From positions 1 through 44,334 of the forward strand of contig CAJYKU010000042.1 of NCBI GenBank assembly GCA_913775175.1: a stretch of 44,334 bases of DNA, given 5' to 3'. The translations under genes were made by a program, and so were the position numbers. Shown here in pieces: positions 1-7,037 of this stretch (positions are counted from its first letter, which is position 1; every line of letters begins with the position of its first letter). The notes under the pieces were generated by a model, which saw nothing but the letters and a program-made list of their open reading frames with translations, had not been told where the DNA came from and ran no database searches. Source of the stretch: an uncultured Pantoea sp. GTDB lineage: Bacteria; Pseudomonadota; Gammaproteobacteria; Enterobacterales; Enterobacteriaceae.

Positions 1-377
<377 letters not shown>

Positions 378-483
378 AGCCCCACATCCACAGCACTGGC
401 CGCAGCTGCAACGGTGTAGTTCTGCTCAGAGACCAGTTGAGCGGATTCGCGTTTAAACTCTGCGCTGAAATTTCTTTTTTCAT
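378..483 (-). pseudogene. IS3-family OrfA N-terminal remnant
   Basis: The start codon at 483 is followed by an A-run. Restoring one missing A after the third codon gives the usual OrfA opening, with [13 protein letters not shown] and then [14 protein letters not shown]. The likeness breaks off at about position 380, where OrfB sequence begins in a different frame. The helix-turn-helix start is therefore present, but the leucine zipper and frameshift region are missing. The frame lesion next to the start codon means even this stub would not be read correctly. Confidence 0.7.
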
Positions 484-555
484 TGAGGCACCTGTAATGT
501 TCTGAGGTGAGCATATCACCTCTGTTCAGGTGGCCAAATTCAGTGTGCCACTACA

Positions 556-783
556 GAGCAAGCATTGCCCAAGCGTGAAAACCTTCGACACGGATGATTC
601 AGACGAATGAAGAAAGTAGCTCCACTTGCCAGTTCGGTGAGTCGTTCCGTTTACGCTATACCTTCTTCCCTGAGCCATTTGTTGTAATATTGTCCCCTTG
701 CGAGGCGTTTTGGTTCTCAGGCTTAGCTTTGATGAAAAGGACAAAACGCAGTCTTGAATTTTTAGAAAATAAGTGGAAAAACG
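556..783. other. Spacer between IS remnant and restriction-modification gene
   Basis: I see no convincing gene here. A 70-codon plus-strand frame at 594-806 overlaps the start of the next gene, shows no recognisable motif and has no good ribosome-binding site. The stretch presumably carries the promoter of the downstream gene; I could not pick a clear -35/-10 pair. Confidence 0.4.
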
Positions 784-3270
784 ATGAGTCTTTTGGAATT
801 GGCTGAACAGAATAGAAAAGAAGCGAACAAGCTACTCAACCCCAAGACCAAATCAGCACTCGGTCAGTTTATGACTCCAGCCCCGATTTGTCTGTTCATG
901 GCAAGTCTGTTCGACAACATCGAAAGCGACGTTAAGTTACTTGACCCTGGATGTGGGGTGGGATCACTTTCTGCTGCATTCGTAGATCGAGCCTTATCCT
1001 TGGGGATTGAAAGATTAGAGCTTGAGGTCTACGACATCGAAGAGGTGATGCTGCCATTCTTGGATAACACACTAAAATCATGTGCAAATGAGTTTGGGAA
1101 AAAATTCTCACATAAAATCAACAAGAAAGACTTCATAATCGAGACAAGTCTGCGCATAGAAAACCTTTTCAACCCGGAAGAGATTGAAACGTACAGCCAT
1201 GTCATCATGAACCCCCCATACAAAAAAATTCTATCCTCCAGCCCTCACCGAATCTCGATGAGCAATGCAGGTATAGAAACAGTTAATTTATATTCGGGGT
1301 TTGTTGCTTTAGCGTTAAAACAGTTAAAATCAGGTGGGGAATTAGTGGCAATCATTCCTCGATCTTTCTGTAATGGCCCATACTATCAACCTTTCCGGGA
1401 ACAGTTGCTTTCGGAAACATCCATCAAGCATATTCACATTTTTGACACTCGTAATACTGCATTTGCAGAAGATGAAGTTCTTCAAGAAAATATCATCATT
1501 CACTGCGTCAAAGGTGTATCTCAAGGTGAAGTTACGATCACTTCAAGTCCAACGTCTGATTTTCATCTTGATGAAGAAACGGGGCAAATAACAGCCACCG
1601 ACATGACACAACGTAAGGTTTCAATCGATAAAATAGTAAACCCTACGGATAAACAGAAGTTCATACATATCGCAGCAAGCCCGCGTGAGCAGGACATAAT
1701 TGAAAGATTGTCACCATTCACATCAACATTAGACGATCTGAAAATTCAGGTCAGTACTGGGCCTGTCGTTAACTTTCGACTTCGAGACGATCTGCGCGAA
1801 ACTTTAGATGCAGAATCCGTCCCGCTTCTTTTCCCCCAGCATTTAAACGGGAAAGTTCATTGGCCCCTCGACGGAAAAAAACCAAATGCTATAAGGGTTT
1901 CAGATTCATCACGCCCGTGGCTTTGGAAAAATGAGGGCTACTTTCTGATTATTAAAAGATTTAGCAGTAAAGAAGAAAAACGTCGAATCGTAGCAACTTT
2001 GTATGACTCATCCCTTCCAGGTGAGTTGATCGGGTTTGAAAACAAAACCAATGTCTTTCATATTAAAAAAGTTGGTATGGACGCAGATCTTGCCCGTGGG
2101 CTTTATGTTTATTTGAACTGTACCTTGTTGGACAAATACTATCGCCAGTTTGGTGGGCACACTCAAATAAATGCCTCAGACCTAAGATCGATCCACTATC
2201 CGCCACTGGAAATTTTGCGGAAAATGGGCAGTGCATTAGACAGTGAAGTACTTAGTCAGAACCAAATAGATGAAATAATTAATAGGGAATTAGATCTGAT
2301 GACAGAAGGAAAAACGACTGATCCACTGAAAGCTCAAGAAAAAATCGAACAATCTCTTGAGATATTGCGTTTGCTTGGGATGCCACGCGCTCAGATAAAT
2401 GAACGTTCAGCACTGACCTTACTCGCTCTCCTTGACCTTCATCCTGAGGGAGATTGGTCAAAAATACTGCGACCTATGATAGGTGTCACTCCGATCATGG
2501 ATTGGTGTAGAGATGTATATGGCAAAGAATATGCGCCGAACACGCGTGAGACTTTCCGCCGACAAACACTGCATCAATTTTGTGATGGTGGAATTGCCCT
2601 ATACAACCCTGATGAACCCAACCGCGCAGTAAACTCACCCAAAGCCTGCTATCAAATAGCACCTGAATTGCATACCGTACTGCTAACGTATGGTACTCCT
2701 GAATGGGATGAGTCACTCAAAGAGCACATGGGAAGCATATCCACCTTGGTTGAACAGTATGCAATGGCAAGAAAAATGGAAATGATCCCTTTGAAGCTGA
2801 ACGATGGAACGGATCTCATCTTAAGCCCTGGTGCCCACAGTCAGTTAATCAAGGATATCATTGTTGAGTTTGGCCCTCGCTTCGCCCCAGAGGCCGAAGT
2901 GATATACATCGGCGACACTGGAGCGAAGGAGGATCATTTTCGCAAGGAGCGACTCGCAGAGCTGGGGGTAACAGTTAACCGCAAAGGAAAACTGCCTGAT
3001 GTTGTTCTCTATTGGGAAGAACGTAATTGGTTACTGTTAATCGAGTCAGTCACCTCTCATGGCCCGGTTGACGGAAAACGCCACGGTGAATTAGCGAAAT
3101 TATTTGCGAATGCAAAACCAGGATTGGTTTATGTTACGGCATTTCCAGACCGCAAAGTAATGGCTAAATACCTTATGGATCTATCGTGGGAAACAGAGGT
3201 TTGGGTGGCAGATGCACCAACTCATATGATCCATCTAAATGGTGATCGATTCCTCGGTCCACATACGTAA
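784..3270 (+). CDS. Fused type II restriction-modification protein: N6-adenine DNA methylase plus BsuBI/PstI-type endonuclease
   Basis: This 828-residue protein appears to carry both activities of a restriction system. The N-terminal half is a gamma-class adenine methyltransferase: GQFMTPAPICLF at about 28-38 (motif X), the SAM-binding LLDPGCGVGS at 52-61 and the catalytic NPPY at 143-146. The region of about 520-660 matches the N-terminal DNA-binding part of BsuBI/PstI enzymes (NERSALTLLALL, APNTRETFRRQT, VNSPKACYQI). The end matches their nuclease part: GDTG at 710, LPDVV around 739 and LIESVTSHGPV around 754, supplying the acidic and Ser/His-rich active-site block. No separate specificity subunit is nearby. 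BsuBI and PstI cut CTGCAG, but the target here is not shown by the sequence. A GTGGA ribosome-binding site precedes the ATG and a strong terminator follows the stop. Lower-GC codon use than the backbone suggests acquisition. Confidence 0.88.
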   Translation: MSLLELAEQNRKEANKLLNPKTKSALGQFMTPAPICLFMASLFDNIESDVKLLDPGCGVGSLSAAFVDRALSLGIERLELEVYDIEEVMLPFLDNTLKSCANEFGKKFSHKINKKDFIIETSLRIENLFNPEEIETYSHVIMNPPYKKILSSSPHRISMSNAGIETVNLYSGFVALALKQLKSGGELVAIIPRSFCNGPYYQPFREQLLSETSIKHIHIFDTRNTAFAEDEVLQENIIIHCVKGVSQGEVTITSSPTSDFHLDEETGQITATDMTQRKVSIDKIVNPTDKQKFIHIAASPREQDIIERLSPFTSTLDDLKIQVSTGPVVNFRLRDDLRETLDAESVPLLFPQHLNGKVHWPLDGKKPNAIRVSDSSRPWLWKNEGYFLIIKRFSSKEEKRRIVATLYDSSLPGELIGFENKTNVFHIKKVGMDADLARGLYVYLNCTLLDKYYRQFGGHTQINASDLRSIHYPPLEILRKMGSALDSEVLSQNQIDEIINRELDLMTEGKTTDPLKAQEKIEQSLEILRLLGMPRAQINERSALTLLALLDLHPEGDWSKILRPMIGVTPIMDWCRDVYGKEYAPNTRETFRRQTLHQFCDGGIALYNPDEPNRAVNSPKACYQIAPELHTVLLTYGTPEWDESLKEHMGSISTLVEQYAMARKMEMIPLKLNDGTDLILSPGAHSQLIKDIIVEFGPRFAPEAEVIYIGDTGAKEDHFRKERLAELGVTVNRKGKLPDVVLYWEERNWLLLIESVTSHGPVDGKRHGELAKLFANAKPGLVYVTAFPDRKVMAKYLMDLSWETEVWVADAPTHMIHLNGDRFLGPHT

Positions 3271-3289
3271 AGTAAAAAAACGAGCATTG

Positions 3290-3319
3290 ATGGAGCCTGT
3301 CGCTGGCTCCATTTTTTTT
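3290..3319 (+). terminator. Rho-independent terminator after the restriction-modification gene
   Basis: An 8-bp stem (3290-3297 with 3305-3312, ATGGAGCC/GGCTCCAT) with a 7-base loop runs straight into a run of T residues. It lies 20 bases after the stop codon. Confidence 0.9.
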
Positions 3320-3409
3320 AATCTGCAAATGGCATCACGTCCAATCGCAGCAGGGCAAAATAGTATGACAGGCGAAGGGTCATCATCGCCACTTTGTAGT
3401 TAGCTCAAC

Positions 3410-3562
3410 TCAGATAAATTTCCTGACCTCTGCTACCATTTTCAACTCCGACTCCTCTGTCTTCTTCTGTTCGAGCCATGCTTTGCCCTCTGGTGTCGCC
3501 AGAAACTTACGAGCGTGAATTTTACGGTTGTTGCGTTTGGTTGCTGCTGCATTCTTCGCCAT
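3410..3562 (-). CDS. Small basic protein of unknown function (50 residues)
   Basis: The ATG at 3562 has a near-ideal ribosome-binding site, GGAGGT, five bases upstream, which is the main reason to believe in this gene. The product is strongly charged, with many Lys and Arg in the first 20 residues (TKRNNRKIHARKF) and a helical, Lys/Glu-rich second half. It has no Cys, no membrane segment and no signal peptide. A longer version reaching to 3727 exists but has no ribosome-binding site. I do not recognise the family. Size and charge would suit a small nucleic-acid-binding or mobile-element accessory protein, but that is a guess. It is convergent with the restriction-modification gene. Confidence 0.5.
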   Translation of the reverse strand: MAKNAAATKRNNRKIHARKFLATPEGKAWLEQKKTEESELKMVAEVRKFI

Positions 3563-3684
3563 GATTACCTCCAGATCTGCCCTCACACTGGGGCCACAAA
3601 GGCAGGCTACAGAAAATCGCAGTGACAAATCCAGATGCAAAAATACCCTACCAAATGGCGCCGAAGGCAATAAGTGACCTTTAC

Positions 3685-3893
3685 GTGCCGTGTTGGGCAC
3701 ATAAGGAGAGGCGGAGCGAAGCGACATCCGCAGTTAGCTCTTTTCCCTTCACAGGGAAGAACGAGCCATATGTGATTCCCTCGCGGGAATGATGATGCCT
3801 TGTCATGGCCTCTTATCAGGTAGCCGTTGTGATCCGGTGGCTGAAACCGTGGCAGAGCCGGATTCTTTCCCGATCCGGTTAGTCTTCCCAACA
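3685..3893 (+). ncRNA. Candidate C4 / P4-cI type antisense immunity RNA region
   Basis: This stretch has a chain of hairpins on the plus strand: 3743-3748 with 3753-3758 (TTCCCT/AGGGAA), 3775-3780 with 3785-3790 (ATTCCC/GGGAAT), and a strong 8-bp stem 3856-3863 with 3873-3880 (AGCCGGAT/ATCCGGTT). The last is followed by AGTCTTCCCAACATTACGCC. The layout and the tail resemble my recollection of C4 antisense RNA from phages P1/P7 and the P4 cI region. An upstream TGTTGGG (3691-3697) is complementary to CCCAACA (3887-3893), in the manner of the target pairing in those systems. The likeness is from memory and the boundaries are approximate. An Rfam C4 model search would decide. Confidence 0.45.
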
Positions 3894-3928
3894 TTACGCC
3901 TGTTTATTCGCTGCAACGTCATCTCGAC

Positions 3929-4240
3929 GTGTTGCATCATGGAGCGCCGCACGAAGCGCGAGCCACATTGACAAGGGTTTTGGGAAAAGGATTAGAGACG
4001 CTGGCGGCGTCTTCCGGCTTCAAAGGAAAAGCGCAACGAATAGACCAGCGACATAAAATTAAGTCGTCAGTGCTGACCGTTCACGTTTTGTACAGGGTTG
4101 AGCCTGGAAACTACCTGCCGCTGCGTGATAACATCCCAAAAGCCACTACCAAACACGCGGCAATCTTTGGTGACATTATTCAAGCAAAAAACACAGGCAA
4201 GAAAGGCAGAGTTTTTACTCTAACCCTCTGTTTTATATGA
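3929..4240 (+). pseudogene. Possible ash/Icd-like reading frame of a phage satellite, probably a remnant
   Basis: This 103-codon frame opens with LHHGAPHEARATL, a phrase like those in Ash and Icd-like (cell division inhibitor) proteins of P4- and P1-type elements, which are encoded just downstream of the C4/cI RNA. That matches its position here. After about residue 15 I recognise nothing further, and no ribosome-binding site is visible. An overlapping frame at 3789-3971 reads the same DNA in another phase and ends MERRTKREPH, another echo of such proteins. The whole may be a scar truncated at the tRNA junction. No function should be assumed. Confidence 0.3.
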
Positions 4241-4255
4241 AAACTTTGTGTTGAA

Positions 4256-4337
4256 TGCCGAAGGCCGGACTCGAACCGGCACGTATTTCTACGGTTGATT
4301 TTGAATCAACTGCGTCTACCGATTTCGCCACTCCGGC
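4256..4337 (-). tRNA. leuX: tRNA-Leu with CAA anticodon (leuX type)
   Basis: The minus strand from 4337 folds as a class II tRNA: acceptor GCCGGAG, D-arm, an anticodon stem GTTGA/TCAAC enclosing TTCAAAA (anticodon CAA, codon UUG), a variable arm, a T-arm with GGTTCGAGTCC, and the 3' strand CTTCGGC plus discriminator A at 4256. The body is nearly identical to E. coli leuX. Two oddities lie at the 3' side. The acceptor pair 5:68 is G-U instead of a Watson-Crick pair, and the next bases on the minus strand are TTC rather than the CCA usually encoded in enterobacteria, so CCA would have to be added enzymatically. The 3' end points into the island at 1-4255, as expected for a leuX integration site. 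Confidence 0.95.
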
Positions 4338-4363
4338 ACGGAAGGATACGGAAAACGCTGGCG

Positions 4364-4391
4364 ATTATACCGTTACCCGCTGGCGGTGCAA
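4364..4391 (-). promoter_or_regulatory. Promoter of the tRNA-Leu gene
   Basis: On the minus strand a TTGCAC -35 box (4386-4391) and a perfect TATAAT -10 box (4364-4369) are separated by 16 bases. A GC-rich discriminator follows, typical of stringently controlled stable-RNA promoters. The tRNA 5' end is about 26 bases downstream of the -10 box. Confidence 0.85.
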
Positions 4392-4561
4392 CCGCTATCG
4401 AGTGCAATCTGCGCTGAGCGTTGAAAAAAACAGCGCTGGCAAAAACTGCTGATAAACCAGAACACTCCCAATCTGCACTGCGCGAGTTAATTCGCCGGAA
4501 CTTTCTTAACGCTTATCTCTCATATTCTCATTGAGGACGTTTTAAAAACATGAGGTCACAG

Positions 4562-5083
4562 ATGAATAAAGCAATGCAGCGCAGTGTTTGGGCATGGGGA
4601 GTGGCGGCAGCACTGGTCGCGGGCAGCGCGTCGGCAGCAAGCTGGCAGGATCAGTTAAGCAGTGCGGCGTCACAGCTTTCACAGCAGCAGAATAGCAGCA
4701 GCGCGACTACCGCGGGCAGCGCACAGAATGGTGGCCTGTCGCTCTCCTCTCTCAGCGGCCTGCTGAACGGCGGCGATAAGGCGGTCAGCGCCAGCAGCAT
4801 GACCAACGCAGCAGGCGTAATGGAGTACTGCCTACAGCACAATGTGGTGGATAACAACGTGAAGTCGGTTAAAGAGCAGGTGCTGGATAAACTCGGCCTG
4901 AGCAGTCCGGCGGCGCAGCAGCAGAAAACCGATTATCAGCAGGGGATTGCCGGCTTGCTGAACACCGGCAATGGCCAGCAGCTGAATCTGCAGAGCCTGA
5001 GCAACTCACCAATGGGTGAGAAGCTGAAAACCAAAGCGTGCGACGTAGTACTTAAGCAGGGCAAAAAATATATCGGTATGTAG
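4562..5083 (+). CDS. yjjA: DUF2501 family secreted protein, YjjA-like
   Basis: This 173-residue protein has a cleavable signal peptide (basic start, then VWAWGVAAALVAGSASA followed by ASWQDQL). The mature part is low in complexity and rich in Ser, Gln and Ala. Two Cys residues, in EYCLQHNVV and TKACDVVLKQ, could form a disulfide in the periplasm. The SWQDQLSSAASQLSQ opening and the VVLKQGKKY end fit DUF2501 (YjjA of E. coli), whose function is unknown. An earlier ATG at 4550 exists, but GAGGT sits five bases before the ATG at 4562, so the latter is chosen. It is the first backbone gene beyond leuX. Confidence 0.8.
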   Translation: MNKAMQRSVWAWGVAAALVAGSASAASWQDQLSSAASQLSQQQNSSSATTAGSAQNGGLSLSSLSGLLNGGDKAVSASSMTNAAGVMEYCLQHNVVDNNVKSVKEQVLDKLGLSSPAAQQQKTDYQQGIAGLLNTGNGQQLNLQSLSNSPMGEKLKTKACDVVLKQGKKYIGM

Positions 5084-5096
5084 TCGCCGGATTGTG

Positions 5097-5116
5097 CCGG
5101 GCTCTCTGCCCGGTTT
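5097..5116 (+). terminator. Weak terminator-like hairpin after the yjjA-like gene
   Basis: A 6-bp GC stem (CCGGGC 5097-5102 with GCCCGG 5108-5113) and a 5-base loop are followed by only three T residues. It lies just after the stop codon of the yjjA-like gene. Confidence 0.5.
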
Positions 5117-5251
5117 AACCGCAGCGGGCGGTGCGGATCGTGCTGATTTCGGACAATTTTTACTATCAGATGCGTATGCTGCTGGTATCCCCATGTTTTT
5201 CTGTGCAGGCTGAGGCTATAGTGAGATTTTGCAGCAAACAGGACAGCGCGC

Positions 5252-5887
5252 ATGAAAGGCATCAATATAGCGATTTACTTCGACCCTGATCTGATTCGGA
5301 TCTGCGTCCATCAACCGGATGACAGCTACCTTAATCACACCTTTCAGTACGACGACAGCGTTATTGAGGAGATCTATCAATGGCTGGAACAGTACACCCC
5401 AAATCGCACCCATATTTGTCTGCTTGAGCATGACACTGCCGATATCCTTGCCGATGAGCTGACAGACAATGGCTACCATATCCATCAGATCAGCCAGCAT
5501 AATCTGCTGAGCTGGTTCGCCAGCGAACCACCAGCCACTCCCGATGGTTCTCCGGTGCGTGCCATGCTGCGCTATCTGGAGAGCGAGCGTCCGGCTGAAT
5601 ATGAGTCGCGCACGCCGCAGATTGAAGCGCTGATGGAGCTACTGGATGAGCTGGACGCGCTGGAAGGCATCGATGAAGTCGAGGATGAAGATGGTCTGCC
5701 CAACGATGTACTGCGTCTGATGAAGCAGAAGAAAATCAGCGCCGATGACGCTGCGCAGCGCCTGCTGCCGGATGTTAACGAGCGCATCCGTGAGCATCTG
5801 ATCGCCTATCCCGAACTGATGACGCCGGAACTGCTGGAGGACTTTTTCCCCGAGATGCTGGAAGCGCTCGAGACGCCACGGCACTAA
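5252..5887 (+). CDS. Unrecognised acidic cytoplasmic protein (211 residues)
   Basis: I do not recognise this family. Base composition and codon use look like the host's. The ATG follows AGGACAGCGCGC, giving an acceptable ribosome-binding site. The first 90 residues alternate short strands and helices (INIAIYFDPDLIRICVHQ, THICLLEHDTADILADEL, GYHIHQISQHNLLSWF), a pattern faintly like the N-terminal RNase H-like fold of IS110-type DEDD transposases. The second half is helical and very acidic (ELLDELDALEGIDEVEDEDG, then repeated LLPD, LMTPELLEDFFPEML). There is no signal peptide, membrane segment or Cys-rich motif. It stands between yjjA and marC in the same direction, with 61 bases to marC. Confidence 0.75.
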   Translation: MKGINIAIYFDPDLIRICVHQPDDSYLNHTFQYDDSVIEEIYQWLEQYTPNRTHICLLEHDTADILADELTDNGYHIHQISQHNLLSWFASEPPATPDGSPVRAMLRYLESERPAEYESRTPQIEALMELLDELDALEGIDEVEDEDGLPNDVLRLMKQKKISADDAAQRLLPDVNERIREHLIAYPELMTPELLEDFFPEMLEALETPRH

Positions 5888-5948
5888 GATAATCAATCCC
5901 TGTTACAGGGCCGCCTCTGCGGGTGGCCCTGCCCTGCGGAGATAAAGG

Positions 5949-6629
5949 ATGCTGGAACTCTTTAAAGCAATCGGTCTTGGGCTGGTGGTGATCCTGCCGC
6001 TGGCCAATCCCCTGACCACCGTGGCGCTGTTTTTAGGTCTGGCAGGCGATATGAATTTTCAGGAGCGTAATCGCCAGGCGTTGCAGGCGTCGCTGTATGT
6101 GTTTCTGATTATGCTGGTCGCCTGGTATGCCGGTAATGCAGTACTGCATACCTTTGGTATCTCAATACCTGGCCTGCGCATGGCGGGCGGCCTGATTGTG
6201 GCATTTATCGGTTTTCGTATGTTATTCCCGGCTAAGCCGGTGGGACATTCGGTCGAAGCGCGTCATAAAAAGGATGAGCTGGATGATGCCAGCGACAATC
6301 CGCAGGAGACAGTGAATATTGCGTTTGTGCCGCTGGCGATGCCGAGCACGGCTGGCCCCGGCACTATAGCGATGATTATCAGCTCGGCATCAACCGTTAA
6401 AGCGGGTGTCGATTTTCCGGCGTGGGTGGTGATGGTAGCGCCGGTGCTGACCTTTCTGATCGTCGCGCTGATTTTATGGATCTCACTGCGCAGTTCCGGG
6501 GCGATTATGAAGCTCGTAGGTAAAGGCGGCATTGAGGCCATTTCACGGCTGATGGGTTTTCTGCTGGTCTGCATGGGCGTGCAGTTTGTGATTAATGGCG
6601 TACTGGAAGTGGTGCGTACTTTTCATTAA
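5949..6629 (+). CDS. marC: MarC family inner-membrane protein
   Basis: A 226-residue integral membrane protein, nearly collinear with E. coli MarC. It shows the family phrases [21 protein letters not shown] near the start, [25 protein letters not shown] in the first third and [20 protein letters not shown] in the middle, with about six hydrophobic helices. Despite its name the protein has no proven role in multiple antibiotic resistance and its transported substrate is unknown. GGAG lies upstream of the ATG. A 7-bp GC hairpin at 5906-5931 lies in the short gap before it and may separate it from the preceding gene. The usual marRAB neighbours are absent here. Confidence 0.92.
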   Translation: MLELFKAIGLGLVVILPLANPLTTVALFLGLAGDMNFQERNRQALQASLYVFLIMLVAWYAGNAVLHTFGISIPGLRMAGGLIVAFIGFRMLFPAKPVGHSVEARHKKDELDDASDNPQETVNIAFVPLAMPSTAGPGTIAMIISSASTVKAGVDFPAWVVMVAPVLTFLIVALILWISLRSSGAIMKLVGKGGIEAISRLMGFLLVCMGVQFVINGVLEVVRTFH

Positions 6630-6688
6630 TCTCTGCGATCCGTGAAGCTGGCTCAGGTTTCACCGGATCTCCCCTGTTCTGTATCACC

Positions 6689-6734
6689 GCCCGCTATGGT
6701 TCAGCCGCCGGCAGATTCATAGCGGGCTGAACCA
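6689..6734 (+). repeat. Two interleaved 10-bp inverted repeats after marC
   Basis: GCCCGCTATG (6689-6698) can pair with CATAGCGGGC (6718-6727), and TGGTTCAGCC (6697-6706) can pair with GGCTGAACCA (6725-6734). The order is A-B-A'-B', so the stems are either alternatives or form a pseudoknot after slight trimming. No T-run follows. The remaining bases of this 400-base gap (6630-7037) show no gene; they include the presumed promoter of the solute-binding protein gene. Confidence 0.6.
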
Positions 6735-7037
6735 CTCAGGGATATTTTATTCACTCCACCGGCGGGTTCCCGCCAGAGGCCGTCAGCAGCACTTATACAA
6801 TGTTATCGCGTTCTGGCTGGCAGTGCGGCAGGCGTTACACACTGCGATTACATAACGTCAGGCTGGCATCAGGATAATCCTGTTGACGCATCTCTGTGCT
6901 CACTCTGCTGAGTAACAAAAAAACAGGCGGTGGCAGGCTGCCCGGTTAACGTTCAGTTCCGGCAATGCTCAGAACAAACTGGCATTTAGCGCGACGGTGC
7001 GGCGCGGTAGATTCAGCGTATCTCTTGTTTAAGGATA

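Noticed and set aside
594..806. A 70-codon plus-strand frame before the restriction-modification gene, considered as a controller (C) protein.
   Set aside because: It has no helix-turn-helix pattern, overlaps the start of the main gene and lacks a ribosome-binding site.
3658..3668. GCCGAAGGC near 3659, matching nine bases of the tRNA-Leu 3' end, as a possible second attachment site.
   Set aside because: Nine bases is too short for a tRNA attachment core and flanking bases do not match; chance is likely.
4255..4452. A 65-codon plus-strand frame across the tRNA gene.
   Set aside because: It is read through the antisense of tRNA-Leu, a frequent false gene call.
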